Below the pieces are notes generated by a model that searched no databases, was not told where the DNA came from, and saw only the letters and a list, made by a program, of their open reading frames with translations. A stretch of DNA of 64,000 nt from JBCBCP01 sp038530575 (GTDB lineage Bacteria > Pseudomonadota > Alphaproteobacteria > Rhodobacterales > Rhodobacteraceae): the NCBI GenBank assembly GCA_038530575.1, contig JBCBCP010000005.1:73124-137123 (forward strand), in the 5' to 3' direction. Below, one piece after another: positions 52,731-61,174 of the stretch (its first letter is position 1; every line of letters starts with the position of its first letter). Both the position numbers and the translations under genes were made by a program.

Positions 52731-54491
52731 ATGGCGGGTGGTTCCAAACTCTTTACTCCCAGCACGATAAGCTGGCGCGTGCGCGGCGCGCTGGCCGCGT
52801 TGTTTGTGCTGGCGCTTGCAACGGTCTGGTTCACCAACCGATTTCTGACGGACCGCTTTACCGAAACGACCGAAAACCGGGCCGAACTTCGGCTGACGCT
52901 TTACGCTGGTAACTTGCGCGCCGAAATGCGGCAGGCACAGATCGTGCCGCAGCTTCTATCGCGTGATCCGACGCTGATCGGAGCGTTGAACTCGGCGGAC
53001 TACTCGCAATCAACCCAGCGCCTGCTGAGCTTTGTCGAAGAAATCGGCGCGGCCTCGTTGCAATTGCTCGACGGTGGGGGCCGCACGGTCGCGGCGACGG
53101 ATCGCAACACAATTGGCACCCTGCACCGGGCGCAGCCCTATTTTCTGAGCGCCATCCGCAGTGCCCAGACCGTTTTTTCCACGATCGAGCGGGAGGCGGG
53201 CGGCTATCGCTTTTTCTACTCCCGCCGTATCCAGTCAGGCGGTGAAACGCTTGGCGTGATCGTTGTCGAGGTTGATTTGCGCCAGTTTGAACGCGCGTGG
53301 GCCGGTATCTCGGACGCGGTGCTTGTCACCGACAGCACGGGTGTAATCATCCTCGCGACCGAGCCACGCTGGCGAGGCCGGACTGAGGCGGACGCACTGG
53401 CCCGGCAGGACCCGCAAGGCGCTATTGAGCGGGCCATTCGGGCGACGGCCGACTGGACGGCGCTGCCCCCCGACGCCTACTTGCAAGGCGAGGCGGTGAT
53501 GCGGCGCGAACAGCCCGTGGCCTTTCGCGGGTGGCGCATTGCATCCTTCACCACCTACGCGTCGGTACGCGAGCGGGTGAACGGGGTTCTGGCGCTTGAA
53601 ATCATGGGTTTCGCGATCCTGCTGGCGTTGGCTTTTTACATCCTCAATCGTCGCTCTGCTGGCCGCGCGGTGCTCTTCCAGCGTGAAAGCGCCGAGCTGC
53701 GCGCCCTGAATGCGCGTCTACAGCGGGAAATCGCCGAACGCGAACGGATGCAGGAAAACCTCGCTGTGGCCGAACAGACGCTCGAACAATCCTCCAAGCT
53801 GGCCGCTCTTGGCGAGATGTCAGCCGCTGTGAGCCACGAACTGAACCAACCGCTTGCGGCGATGAAGACCTATCTTGCCGGGGCGCGCCTTTTGCTGAAC
53901 CGCAACCGTCCGGACGAGGCGCTGTCGTCTTTTGGCCGCATCGACGATCTGATCGAACGCATGGGCGCGATCACCCGCCAGCTCAAATCCTACGCGCGTA
54001 AGGGGGCTGACACGTTCAGCCCCGTGGATATGGGCGAGGCGCTTGCCTCCGCACTGGCCATGATGGAGCCGCAGTTGCGCCAGCGGCAGGTGGAGATCAG
54101 CAGGATCGTGCCGGATGCCCCTGTGCGGGTGCTGGGCGACCGGATGCGGATCGAGCAGGTCATGGTAAACCTGTTGCGCAACGCGATCGACGCGACCCGG
54201 GCGCATCCACGCCCCGCCGTTGATCTGATCTTGAGCGCTGGTGAAACGGTTACGCTGACCGTGCGCGACAACGGGCCGGGCATCGACGATCTCGATGCGT
54301 TGTTCGAACCTTTCTACACGACCAAACAGCCCGGGGACGGTGTTGGCCTTGGCCTTGCGATCTCATCCGGGATCGTGAGCGATCTGGGCGGGCGCCTGAC
54401 CGCACGTAACGGCGCGCAGGGCGGCGCGGTTTTTGAAATGCAATTGCCAGTCCTTGACGAGGACGGCGCGAAATCACAGGCGGCGGAGTAA
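52731..54491 (+). CDS. dctB: C4-dicarboxylate sensor kinase DctB
   Basis: A 586-residue inner-membrane kinase: helix about 18-38, a double-PAS-like periplasmic sensor (about 40-290), helix about 295-310, coiled linker, and cytoplasmic HisKA with H369 in SAAVSHELNQPLAAMKTYL, N-box NLLRNAIDATR, and G2 GDGVGLGLAISSGI. This fits DctB, which senses succinate-type acids and phosphorylates DctD. It lies 40 bases after purQ and directly precedes dctD; no TRAP transporter genes follow. Confidence 0.88.
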   Translation: MAGGSKLFTPSTISWRVRGALAALFVLALATVWFTNRFLTDRFTETTENRAELRLTLYAGNLRAEMRQAQIVPQLLSRDPTLIGALNSADYSQSTQRLLSFVEEIGAASLQLLDGGGRTVAATDRNTIGTLHRAQPYFLSAIRSAQTVFSTIEREAGGYRFFYSRRIQSGGETLGVIVVEVDLRQFERAWAGISDAVLVTDSTGVIILATEPRWRGRTEADALARQDPQGAIERAIRATADWTALPPDAYLQGEAVMRREQPVAFRGWRIASFTTYASVRERVNGVLALEIMGFAILLALAFYILNRRSAGRAVLFQRESAELRALNARLQREIAERERMQENLAVAEQTLEQSSKLAALGEMSAAVSHELNQPLAAMKTYLAGARLLLNRNRPDEALSSFGRIDDLIERMGAITRQLKSYARKGADTFSPVDMGEALASALAMMEPQLRQRQVEISRIVPDAPVRVLGDRMRIEQVMVNLLRNAIDATRAHPRPAVDLILSAGETVTLTVRDNGPGIDDLDALFEPFYTTKQPGDGVGLGLAISSGIVSDLGGRLTARNGAQGGAVFEMQLPVLDEDGAKSQAAE

Positions 54492-54497
54492 GAGCAG

Positions 54498-55832
54498 ATG
54501 ACCCAAGCAATGAAGGTCGCAATTGTCGACGACGAACAGGACATGCGCCAATCGATCAGCCAATGGCTGGCCTTGTCGGGGTATGACACTGAAACCTACC
54601 CAAGCGCCGAGGAGGCGCTGAAAAAGCTCGGGCCAGACTATCCCGGCATCGTGATCTCGGACATCAAGATGCCCGGCATGGACGGGATGCAGTTTCTGAA
54701 AAAGCTGATGGGATCGGACAGCGCGCTGCCCGTCATCATGATCACAGGTCATGGTGACGTCCCCATGGCAGTTGAGGCGATGCGGGTCGGCGCGTTCGAT
54801 TTCCTCGAAAAGCCGTTCAACCCTGACCGCATGAGCGATCTGGCCAAGAAGGCGACCAACGCCCGCCGCCTGACGATGGACAACCGCGCCTTGCGCCGCG
54901 AGCTGTCCGATGGTGGCCAGCTGATGAAAAAGCTGATTGGCCAGAGCCCCAGCATGGAGCGGTTGCGCGAGGATATCCTCGATCTTGGCCAAGCTGACGG
55001 TCACGTGCTGATCGACGGGGAGACCGGCACGGGCAAGACGCTGGTTGCGCACGCCCTGCATGCCGTGGGCAGCCGTGCGGGCAAGAAATTCGTGCTGGTC
55101 AGTTGTTCGGCCTATGAAGAGGAAGCACTGGCCAAGCGGCTCTTTGGGCCCATGTTGCCCGAAGATACGGCGCTGCCCGCGGTGGAGGAAGCCCGCGGCG
55201 GCACGCTGGTGCTGGAGGACATCGAAGCGCTGTCGGAGACGTCGCAGGCGCGGCTGCTTTCGGTCATCAACGAACAGGGCACCCCGGCGGAAACCCGCCT
55301 TGTCGCCATCGCCAACCTGCAAGAGGCCGGGCGCACGATCGAGGACGCGCTGCGCCCGGATCTGTTCTACCGCCTTGCCGCCTTGCGCATCACGGTCCCG
55401 CCCTTGCGCCAGCGGGGGGAGGATATCCTGACGCTCTTCACCCGCCTGTCCGAGCAATTCGCCGATGAATATGGCTGCGAGGCGCCGCAGGTGTCGGCAC
55501 AGGAGGCCGCGCAGCTGCTGCAGGCCCCATGGCCCGGCAATGTGCGCCAGCTGATCAACATCGCCGAACGCGCGGTGCTGCAGGCCCGGCGCGGGTCGGG
55601 CACCATCGCCTCGCTGCTGATGTCGGACCACGAGGAAATGCAGCCCGTCATGACGACCGAAGGCAAGCCGCTGAAGGAATATGTCGAGGCGTTCGAGCGG
55701 ATGCTGATCGACAACACCATGCGCCGCCACAAGGGCTCCATCGCCGCTGTGATGGACGAGCTGTGCTTGCCGCGCCGGACGCTGAACGAGAAGATGGCGA
55801 AATACGGCCTCCAGCGCGCCGATTACCTCTAG
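54498..55832 (+). CDS. dctD: DctD-like response regulator lacking the sigma-54 contact loop
   Basis: A 444-residue NtrC-family regulator. Receiver domain with phospho-acceptor D55 and conserved D11, D12, T83 and K105; AAA+ domain with Walker A GETGTGKT (174-181); DNA-binding helix-turn-helix at the C-terminus (SIAAVMDELCLPRRTLNEKM). The GAFTGA loop is absent: after LFG (216-218) the usual HERGAFTGA... is replaced by PMLPEDTALPAVEEAR, about 5 residues shorter. Walker B reads LVLEDI instead of LFLDEI. It probably does not activate sigma-54 RNA polymerase, so regulation may use sigma-70 or repression. Confidence 0.85.
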   Translation: MTQAMKVAIVDDEQDMRQSISQWLALSGYDTETYPSAEEALKKLGPDYPGIVISDIKMPGMDGMQFLKKLMGSDSALPVIMITGHGDVPMAVEAMRVGAFDFLEKPFNPDRMSDLAKKATNARRLTMDNRALRRELSDGGQLMKKLIGQSPSMERLREDILDLGQADGHVLIDGETGTGKTLVAHALHAVGSRAGKKFVLVSCSAYEEEALAKRLFGPMLPEDTALPAVEEARGGTLVLEDIEALSETSQARLLSVINEQGTPAETRLVAIANLQEAGRTIEDALRPDLFYRLAALRITVPPLRQRGEDILTLFTRLSEQFADEYGCEAPQVSAQEAAQLLQAPWPGNVRQLINIAERAVLQARRGSGTIASLLMSDHEEMQPVMTTEGKPLKEYVEAFERMLIDNTMRRHKGSIAAVMDELCLPRRTLNEKMAKYGLQRADYL

Positions 55833-55874
55833 GTCCTGTCGCAACCTGAAACGCTTTGTGACGCGGCGGCGGAC

Positions 55875-55895
55875 CCGCGGCGTGTTATGCCGCGG
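55875..55895 (+). repeat. Hairpin just before the HAD-phosphatase start
   Basis: CCGCGGC (55875-55881), loop GTGTTAT, GCCGCGG (55889-55895), directly abutting the ATG at 55898. It could hide the ribosome-binding region of the HAD gene, which has no visible Shine-Dalgarno, or terminate dctD transcripts. No U-tract follows. Confidence 0.4.
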
Positions 55896-55897
55896 CC

Positions 55898-56590
55898 ATG
55901 ATGATATTTGACGCCTATCTTTTCGACATGGACGGCCTGCTGCTGGACACAGAGCGCGCCTTTCTGAACGCCGCGCTGACGCTGCTGGAGCCGCGCGGCC
56001 ATGATCCCGCGCGGATCGAGGCGCTGTTTCGCAGCCTTGTGGGCAGTGATGTCGCGACGACCCGCGCCGCGCTACAGGGCGAACTGGGCGGCGCGGCGGC
56101 CGTGTTCGAGGAGGAGTGGTATGCGCTGCACGGCGCGAACATGGCGCGCCATGTGCCCGTCAAAGACACCGTGCGCGAGACGCTGGATACGCTTAGCGGG
56201 CAGGGCGCGCAGATGGCGGTTGTCACGTCGACCCGCGGTCATTTGGCCCGGGCAAAGCTGAAGACAGCCGGGCTGGATCACCATTTCGCCTTTGTCATCG
56301 CAGGTGACGAGGTTCCGGCAAACAAGCCCGACCCGGCCCCGTACCTCATGGCCGCCGAAGCCTTTGGCGCCCCGCCGCAGGCCTGCGCGGCGTTCGAGGA
56401 CAGCGACCGCGGCATCGCCTCTGCCATGGCCGCTGGCTGCCGCGGCGTGCAGATACCTGACCTGCGCCCCGAAGACGTACCGCTGCCGCAATTGGGTCAA
56501 CTCGTGGCCGAAACCCTCGCGCAGGGCGTGGCGGCGGCTCAGGCGGCGGGCAGGGACGGGCCGCGCAGTTTGACCAATTCGGTCGCCTGA
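55898..56590 (+). CDS. HAD-superfamily phosphatase (subfamily IA)
   Basis: A 230-residue hydrolase. Motif I FDMDGLLLDTE carries the nucleophile aspartate and the acid/base aspartate; motif II is AVVTSTRGHL; motif III is a lysine in PANKPDPAPY; and motif IV is FEDSDRGIASA. The cap domain lies between about 20 and 85. Probably a small sugar- or metabolite-phosphate phosphatase. The 3' end overlaps the convergent lipoprotein gene by 52 bases. ATG 55898 and 55901 are both possible. Confidence 0.88.
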   Translation: MMIFDAYLFDMDGLLLDTERAFLNAALTLLEPRGHDPARIEALFRSLVGSDVATTRAALQGELGGAAAVFEEEWYALHGANMARHVPVKDTVRETLDTLSGQGAQMAVVTSTRGHLARAKLKTAGLDHHFAFVIAGDEVPANKPDPAPYLMAAEAFGAPPQACAAFEDSDRGIASAMAAGCRGVQIPDLRPEDVPLPQLGQLVAETLAQGVAAAQAAGRDGPRSLTNSVA

Positions 56591-56838
56591 TTCTCGTCAT
56601 TGGTGTAGCACACCCACGAGGCTTGGCCCGGCACATCGATGATGTACTGGTTGACCTCGACCACGGGCACGGACGTGTTCGCGGTTGCGCCGCTGGCCCC
56701 GGTTTCGGCCTGCACCGCGCGGATGCAGCTACGCGTGCCGCGCAACTCGGCCAGCGCATCAGGATCGTCGGCAACCGCGATCTCGTCGCAGGCGGTCACA
56801 GCCAGAAGCGCGATAGGCGCAAAACGTAAGATATTCAT
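56539..56838 (-). CDS. Small putative lipoprotein
   Basis: A 99-residue protein starting MNILRFAPIALLAVTACDE, with lipobox LAVTAC; the mature protein has two more cysteines (SCIRAV, WVCYTN). No family recognised. Starts at 56838 because upstream in-frame codons to 56919 lack signal character. Its C-terminal 17 codons overlap the HAD gene end. Confidence 0.65.
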   Translation of the reverse strand: MNILRFAPIALLAVTACDEIAVADDPDALAELRGTRSCIRAVQAETGASGATANTSVPVVEVNQYIIDVPGQASWVCYTNDENQATELVKLRGPSLPAA

Positions 56839-57318
56839 AGGGTCCCCCGGGTCCGTCGCTGCGCAGTTTGTCCGGGCCGACTGGCGATCTGTCAACCCGC
56901 GCGCCTCGAGGTTATGCATGTTGCCTGATTACGTATTGTATTTACGTCCCAAAACACATTATCTGGTCTGGCCGGGTTCGCGCTTTTGCCGCAGACTTGG
57001 ATGTTCAGTTTCGCTGTCTGAGGCGCTGGCGGGCAAAACGTCCCGCAGGTCCGGACAGACCGATCAGGCCAATTTGGTCAAACCGGCTTGCGCCACGGCG
57101 CTGCCAGATAAACGGATGCAGGGGCGCGCCGCGCGCGTCTTGCGTCGGAGAAGAACCGCGATGACGCGCGCAAAACACCGCTGCAGTGAGGCCCGGGCAA
57201 CGCCCGCCACTGCCACGCGTGCCGCGTCCCTCGCCCTGACAAGACACATCGCCAGACTTGCCGCGCCACCCGGGACACCGGAGGGCAGGGCAGTCATGCC
57301 GCTGTGCAAACGGACAAC
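56839..57318 (+). promoter_or_regulatory. 480-base gene-free leader region upstream of rne
   Basis: No credible gene. An AT-richer stretch (about 56922-56965) is the most promoter-like part. A strong imperfect hairpin, GCAGTG...CGGGC-AAC-GCCCG...CACTGC, lies at 57183-57213, about 105 bases before the rne ATG. Long structured leaders are used for RNase E autoregulation in enterobacteria; here that is only inference, and no known element is matched. Confidence 0.45.
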
Positions 57319-59973
57319 ATGGCAAAGAAAATGCTTATCGATGCCACCCACGCGGAAGAGACCCGCGTCGTGGTGGTGGACGGAAACAAGGTCGAGGAGT
57401 TCGATTTTGAATCCGAAAACAAGCGTCAGCTTCAAGGCAATATCTATCTAGCAAAAGTCACGCGCGTGGAGCCTTCGCTCCAGGCGGCTTTTGTGGATTA
57501 TGGCGGCAACCGCCACGGCTTTCTGGCGTTCTCGGAAATCCACCCGGATTATTATCAGATCCCCGTCGCCGACCGCGAGGCGCTGATGGAGGAAGAGCGC
57601 GCCTATGCCGAGGCCATGCGCGCGCAGGAAGAAGAAGAGCCCGCCAAAAAGCCGCGTCGCCGGTCGCGTGCCGCCAAGGCAAAGGACGCGGACGCCGTGA
57701 CTTCCGCCGAGCCGGAAGGCATGGAAACGATCGAGCTTGACGATGGTGAGGTTGATGTGCCCGAGGGCGAGGCGTCGTCGCCAATGGAGACCGTCGCGGA
57801 AACGCCTGTCGAAACGCCCGCCGCCGAAGAAGAGCAGGCCGCAGATAGCGCCCAGCCGGAGGAAGCTGCCGCAGTCCCCGACGCAGAGGCTGAAGATGGC
57901 GCAGATGACGAAGAAACCGGCAAAGGCACGGATGCGTCGGCCAAGGATGACAGCATCGAATCGGTCGCGGACGACGACGATCACGAGGACATTCGCCCGC
58001 CGCGCAAACCCCGCCCGCGCCGCTATAAGATCCAGGAAGTCATCAAGGTCCGCCAGATCCTGCTGGTGCAGGTCGTCAAGGAAGAGCGCGGCAACAAGGG
58101 CGCGGCACTAACCACGTATCTCAGCCTTGCGGGTCGCTACTGCGTCCTGATGCCGAACACCGCCCGGGGCGGCGGCATTTCCCGCAAGATCACCAACGCG
58201 ACCGACCGCAAGAAGCTCAAGGAAATCGCGAACGAGATCGAGGTGCCGCAAGGCGCCGGTCTGATTGTGCGCACCGCGGGCGCCAAGCGAACTAAGGCAG
58301 AGATCAAGCGCGACTACGAATACCTTCAGCGCCTGTGGGAGCAGATCCGCGAGCTGACATTGAAGTCCATCGCACCCGCAAAGATCTATGAGGAAGGCGA
58401 CCTGATCAAACGCTCGATCCGCGACCTCTACAGCCGCGAGATCGACGAAGTTCTGGTGGAGGGCGAGCGCGGCTACCGCATCGCCAAGGACTTCATGAAG
58501 ATGATCATGCCGTCCCACGCCAAGAACGTGAAACTCTACGGCGAAAGCCTGCCGCTTTTCGCGCGCTATCAGGTGGAGAGCTACCTCGCGGGGATGTTCA
58601 ACCCGACCGTGCAGCTGAAATCGGGCGGCTATATCGTGATCGGCGTGACCGAGGCCCTTGTCGCCATCGACGTGAACTCCGGCCGGGCCACCAAGGAAGG
58701 CTCCATCGAGGAAACCGCGACCAAGACCAACCTCGAGGCCGCCGAAGAGGTGGCCCGTCAGTTGCGTCTGCGCGATCTTGCGGGCCTCATCGTCATCGAC
58801 TTCATCGACATGGACGAGCGTAAGAACAACGCCAAGGTCGAGAAGATGATGAAGGACAAGCTGAAGACCGACCGCGCCCGCATTCAGGTGGGCCGGATTT
58901 CGGGTTTTGGCCTGATGGAGATGTCCCGCCAGCGCCTGCGCCCCGGCATGATCGAGGCCACGACCCAGCCGTGCCCGCATTGCCACGGCACGGGCCTGAT
59001 CCGGTCGGACGGAAACATGTCGCTCAGCATCCTGCGCCAGATCGAAGAGGAGGGCACCCGTGGCCGCTCCCGCGAGGTTCTGGTGCGTGCGCCAGTTGCG
59101 ATTGCGAACTTCCTGATGAACTCCAAGCGCGAGCATATCGCCCAAATCGAAGGGCGCTACGGCCTTGCGGTGCGGATCGAAGGCGATCCGCATTTGGTCA
59201 GTCCCGACTTCAGCCTCGAAAAGTTCAAGACGGCGACGCGCGTTGTGCAGCAGACAGAGGCGCCTGTCGTGTCTGTAGATACCTCGATTATGGACGAGGT
59301 GGACGACGCCGAGGCGGAAGCCGACGCCGCGCTGGAGGCAGAAGCGCAAGCCGAAGCCAGCGGTGAGACCGCGGGCGAGGCTGAGACGGACGGCAAGCCC
59401 AAGCGCCGCCGCCGCCGCCGTCGCCGCAAGAAATCTGGTGGCGACGCAGACGCTGGGACCGAGGGCACAGAGGCCGCCGGTGAGGCAGGTGCTGAGAAAA
59501 GCGCCGAAGACGCGCCGGGTGATCCCGCGTCTGTTGGTGACGCTGCCGAAGACGAAAAGCCCAAGCGAAAACGCACACGCCGCCGGCGCAGCAGCAAATC
59601 GGATGACGCAGTCAGTCCGCCTGCAGAAACGGCGGAGCCAGCGGTGGCCGCGGGTCGTGAAGCCGACGCGCCAGTAGCGGCGGACGTGCCTTCCGACAGT
59701 GCGACCGTCGAAGTGCAGCCGGTTGATACTACGGCGGATGCAGAAACCGCGCCCGAGCCGGAAGCGGCGACCGATCCAGAACCTGCGAAAGAAGCAGAAG
59801 CGGCGCTCGAGCACGCGCCTGAACCCGAGCCTGCGCCTGCAGAAGAACCGGCGCAAGAGCCCCAACTTGCCGTCGATCCCGCGCCTGCACCTGGGCCGGA
59901 ACCGGTTGCTGAAACCCCCGAGGAACCGGCGAAGCCCAAGCGGCGCGGCTGGTGGTCGCTGGGATCGAAATAA
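57319..59973 (+). CDS. rne: Ribonuclease E
   Basis: Endonuclease and degradosome scaffold for RNA turnover and processing. An 884-residue protein: S1-type RNA-binding domain at about 35-260 interrupted by an acidic, probably disordered insertion about 95-230; 5'-sensor and DNase I-like catalytic domain with AIDVNSGRATKEG (about 450) and IDFIDMDE (about 495) aspartates; zinc-link C-P-H-C at about 551; then a disordered tail from about 660 with basic blocks KRRRRRRRRKK and KRKRTRRRRSS among acidic/alanine-rich runs. ATG 57319 is preferred to GTG 57304. Confidence 0.95.
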   Translation: MAKKMLIDATHAEETRVVVVDGNKVEEFDFESENKRQLQGNIYLAKVTRVEPSLQAAFVDYGGNRHGFLAFSEIHPDYYQIPVADREALMEEERAYAEAMRAQEEEEPAKKPRRRSRAAKAKDADAVTSAEPEGMETIELDDGEVDVPEGEASSPMETVAETPVETPAAEEEQAADSAQPEEAAAVPDAEAEDGADDEETGKGTDASAKDDSIESVADDDDHEDIRPPRKPRPRRYKIQEVIKVRQILLVQVVKEERGNKGAALTTYLSLAGRYCVLMPNTARGGGISRKITNATDRKKLKEIANEIEVPQGAGLIVRTAGAKRTKAEIKRDYEYLQRLWEQIRELTLKSIAPAKIYEEGDLIKRSIRDLYSREIDEVLVEGERGYRIAKDFMKMIMPSHAKNVKLYGESLPLFARYQVESYLAGMFNPTVQLKSGGYIVIGVTEALVAIDVNSGRATKEGSIEETATKTNLEAAEEVARQLRLRDLAGLIVIDFIDMDERKNNAKVEKMMKDKLKTDRARIQVGRISGFGLMEMSRQRLRPGMIEATTQPCPHCHGTGLIRSDGNMSLSILRQIEEEGTRGRSREVLVRAPVAIANFLMNSKREHIAQIEGRYGLAVRIEGDPHLVSPDFSLEKFKTATRVVQQTEAPVVSVDTSIMDEVDDAEAEADAALEAEAQAEASGETAGEAETDGKPKRRRRRRRRKKSGGDADAGTEGTEAAGEAGAEKSAEDAPGDPASVGDAAEDEKPKRKRTRRRRSSKSDDAVSPPAETAEPAVAAGREADAPVAADVPSDSATVEVQPVDTTADAETAPEPEAATDPEPAKEAEAALEHAPEPEPAPAEEPAQEPQLAVDPAPAPGPEPVAETPEEPAKPKRRGWWSLGSK

Positions 59974-59977
59974 CAAC

Positions 59978-60006
59978 AAACGCCCCGGTCACAGGCCGGG
60001 GCGTTT
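59978..60006. terminator. Bidirectional intrinsic terminator between rne and tusA
   Basis: AAACGCCCCGG (59978-59988), loop TCACAGG, CCGGGGCGTTT (59996-60006). Eleven perfect pairs with A-run before and T-run after in both directions, 5 bases past the rne stop and 12 before the convergent tusA stop. Serves both genes. Confidence 0.88.
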
Positions 60007-60017
60007 AGCATCTGGCC

Positions 60018-60242
60018 TCAGGCTTTTTCGATCACATAGGTCTGAACAGCGCCGTCCAGATCGGTATCGACAAGCCTGTGTCCTGCTTCGGCGCAGAAAT
60101 GAGGCACGTCCACGATGGCTGCCGGGTCATCCGCGCGCACAACCAGCCGCTGGCCTACGGCGAGCGCTTGCAAGCGCTTGCGCGCCTTGAGAACGGGCAG
60201 GGGACACAAGAGCCCTGTTGCATCAAGCTCAACATCTTCCAT
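60018..60242 (-). CDS. tusA: TusA-family sulfur carrier
   Basis: A 74-residue protein with the LLCPLPVLKARK motif; C13 is the sulfur-carrying cysteine of CPxP. It passes persulfide in tRNA thiolation or sulfur metabolism. ATG 60242 has AGAT upstream only weakly. Converges on rne through the shared terminator. The tusBCDE genes are not in the window, so a role beyond mnm5s2U is possible. Confidence 0.85.
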   Translation of the reverse strand: MEDVELDATGLLCPLPVLKARKRLQALAVGQRLVVRADDPAAIVDVPHFCAEAGHRLVDTDLDGAVQTYVIEKA

Positions 60243-60335
60243 AGGCGGCGAAATAGGCGGGATGTTTCACCCTGTCCACAGCCTTGTGACCACACGCCGC
60301 GTGACGGCGTGCGCTGGCAGAGATAGGTAGGAGGA

Positions 60336-61088
60336 ATGTTCGGGATCGAAATCATGGATGCTGGCCTATTGCCGGCCATGTTGGTGGCGCTGATTGCCGG
60401 GGGCCTCAGCTTTTTGTCGCCCTGCGTGCTGCCCATCGTTCCGCCCTACCTTGCCTATATGAGCGGCGTGAGCCTGAACGACATCTCGGACCAAGGGACA
60501 GCGCGGCGCAAGGCAACGCTGGCTGCGCTGTTCTTCGTATTGGGGCTCAGCACGGTATTTATCTTTCTCGGGTTCACCGCGTCCGCGTTTGGCGCATTCT
60601 TCCTGAGCAACCAGATCCTCTTTAGCCGCATCGCCGGCGTGGTCGTCATCATTTTTGGCCTGCACTTCCTCGGCGTGTTCCGCATCCCGATCCTCGATCA
60701 GGAGGCGCGGCTTGAAGCAGGCGATCAGGGGGGCAGCGCGCTTGGCGCCTATGTCCTCGGCCTTGCTTTTGCTTTTGGCTGGACGCCGTGCATCGGCCCG
60801 CAACTTGGTGCGATCCTGAGCCTTGCGGCAAGCGAAGGGGACGTCGCGCGCGGCACCACTCTGCTTGGTGTCTATGCGCTTGGCCTTGGCGTGCCGTTCC
60901 TGCTCGCCGCGATGTTCCTCGGCCAGGCTATGCCGCTCATGAACCGGATCAAGCCGCACCTGAAGCTTATCGAACGGATCATGGGCGCGCTTCTGATCGC
61001 CGTGGGCCTCGCGCTGGTCACCGGCGCCTTCACGTCCTTTGCCTTCTGGCTGCTCGAGACATTCCCAGCCCTCGCTACACTCGGCTGA
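60336..61088 (+). CDS. ccdA: Cytochrome c biogenesis protein CcdA
   Basis: Six-helix inner-membrane thiol carrier that brings reducing power to the periplasm for haem attachment to cytochrome c. A 250-residue protein with the two redox cysteines C30 (SFLSPCVLP) and C152 (GWTPCIGP) in the expected helices. ATG 60336 fits the hydrophobic start. It is followed by a palindrome pair; thioredoxin-like partner genes are not adjacent. Confidence 0.93.
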   Translation: MFGIEIMDAGLLPAMLVALIAGGLSFLSPCVLPIVPPYLAYMSGVSLNDISDQGTARRKATLAALFFVLGLSTVFIFLGFTASAFGAFFLSNQILFSRIAGVVVIIFGLHFLGVFRIPILDQEARLEAGDQGGSALGAYVLGLAFAFGWTPCIGPQLGAILSLAASEGDVARGTTLLGVYALGLGVPFLLAAMFLGQAMPLMNRIKPHLKLIERIMGALLIAVGLALVTGAFTSFAFWLLETFPALATLG

Positions 61089-61093
61089 GGCGG

Positions 61094-61137
61094 CGGAAAA
61101 TTCGAATTTTCCGGACCGTTTTCTTACTAAGAAAACG
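61094..61137 (+). repeat. Tandem palindrome pair 4 (after ccdA)
   Basis: Five bases past the stop: CGGAAAATTCGAATTTTCCG (61094-61113), a perfect 20-base palindrome; three bases later CGTTTTCTTA-C-TAAGAAAACG (61117-61137), ten perfect pairs. It shares TTTCTT/AAGAAA with pairs at 34428 and 51921. No T-tract. Confidence 0.75.
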
Positions 61138-61174
61138 CCTTACTCTCGCCCCAGCCCTTGCCTAAACTGCCCCC

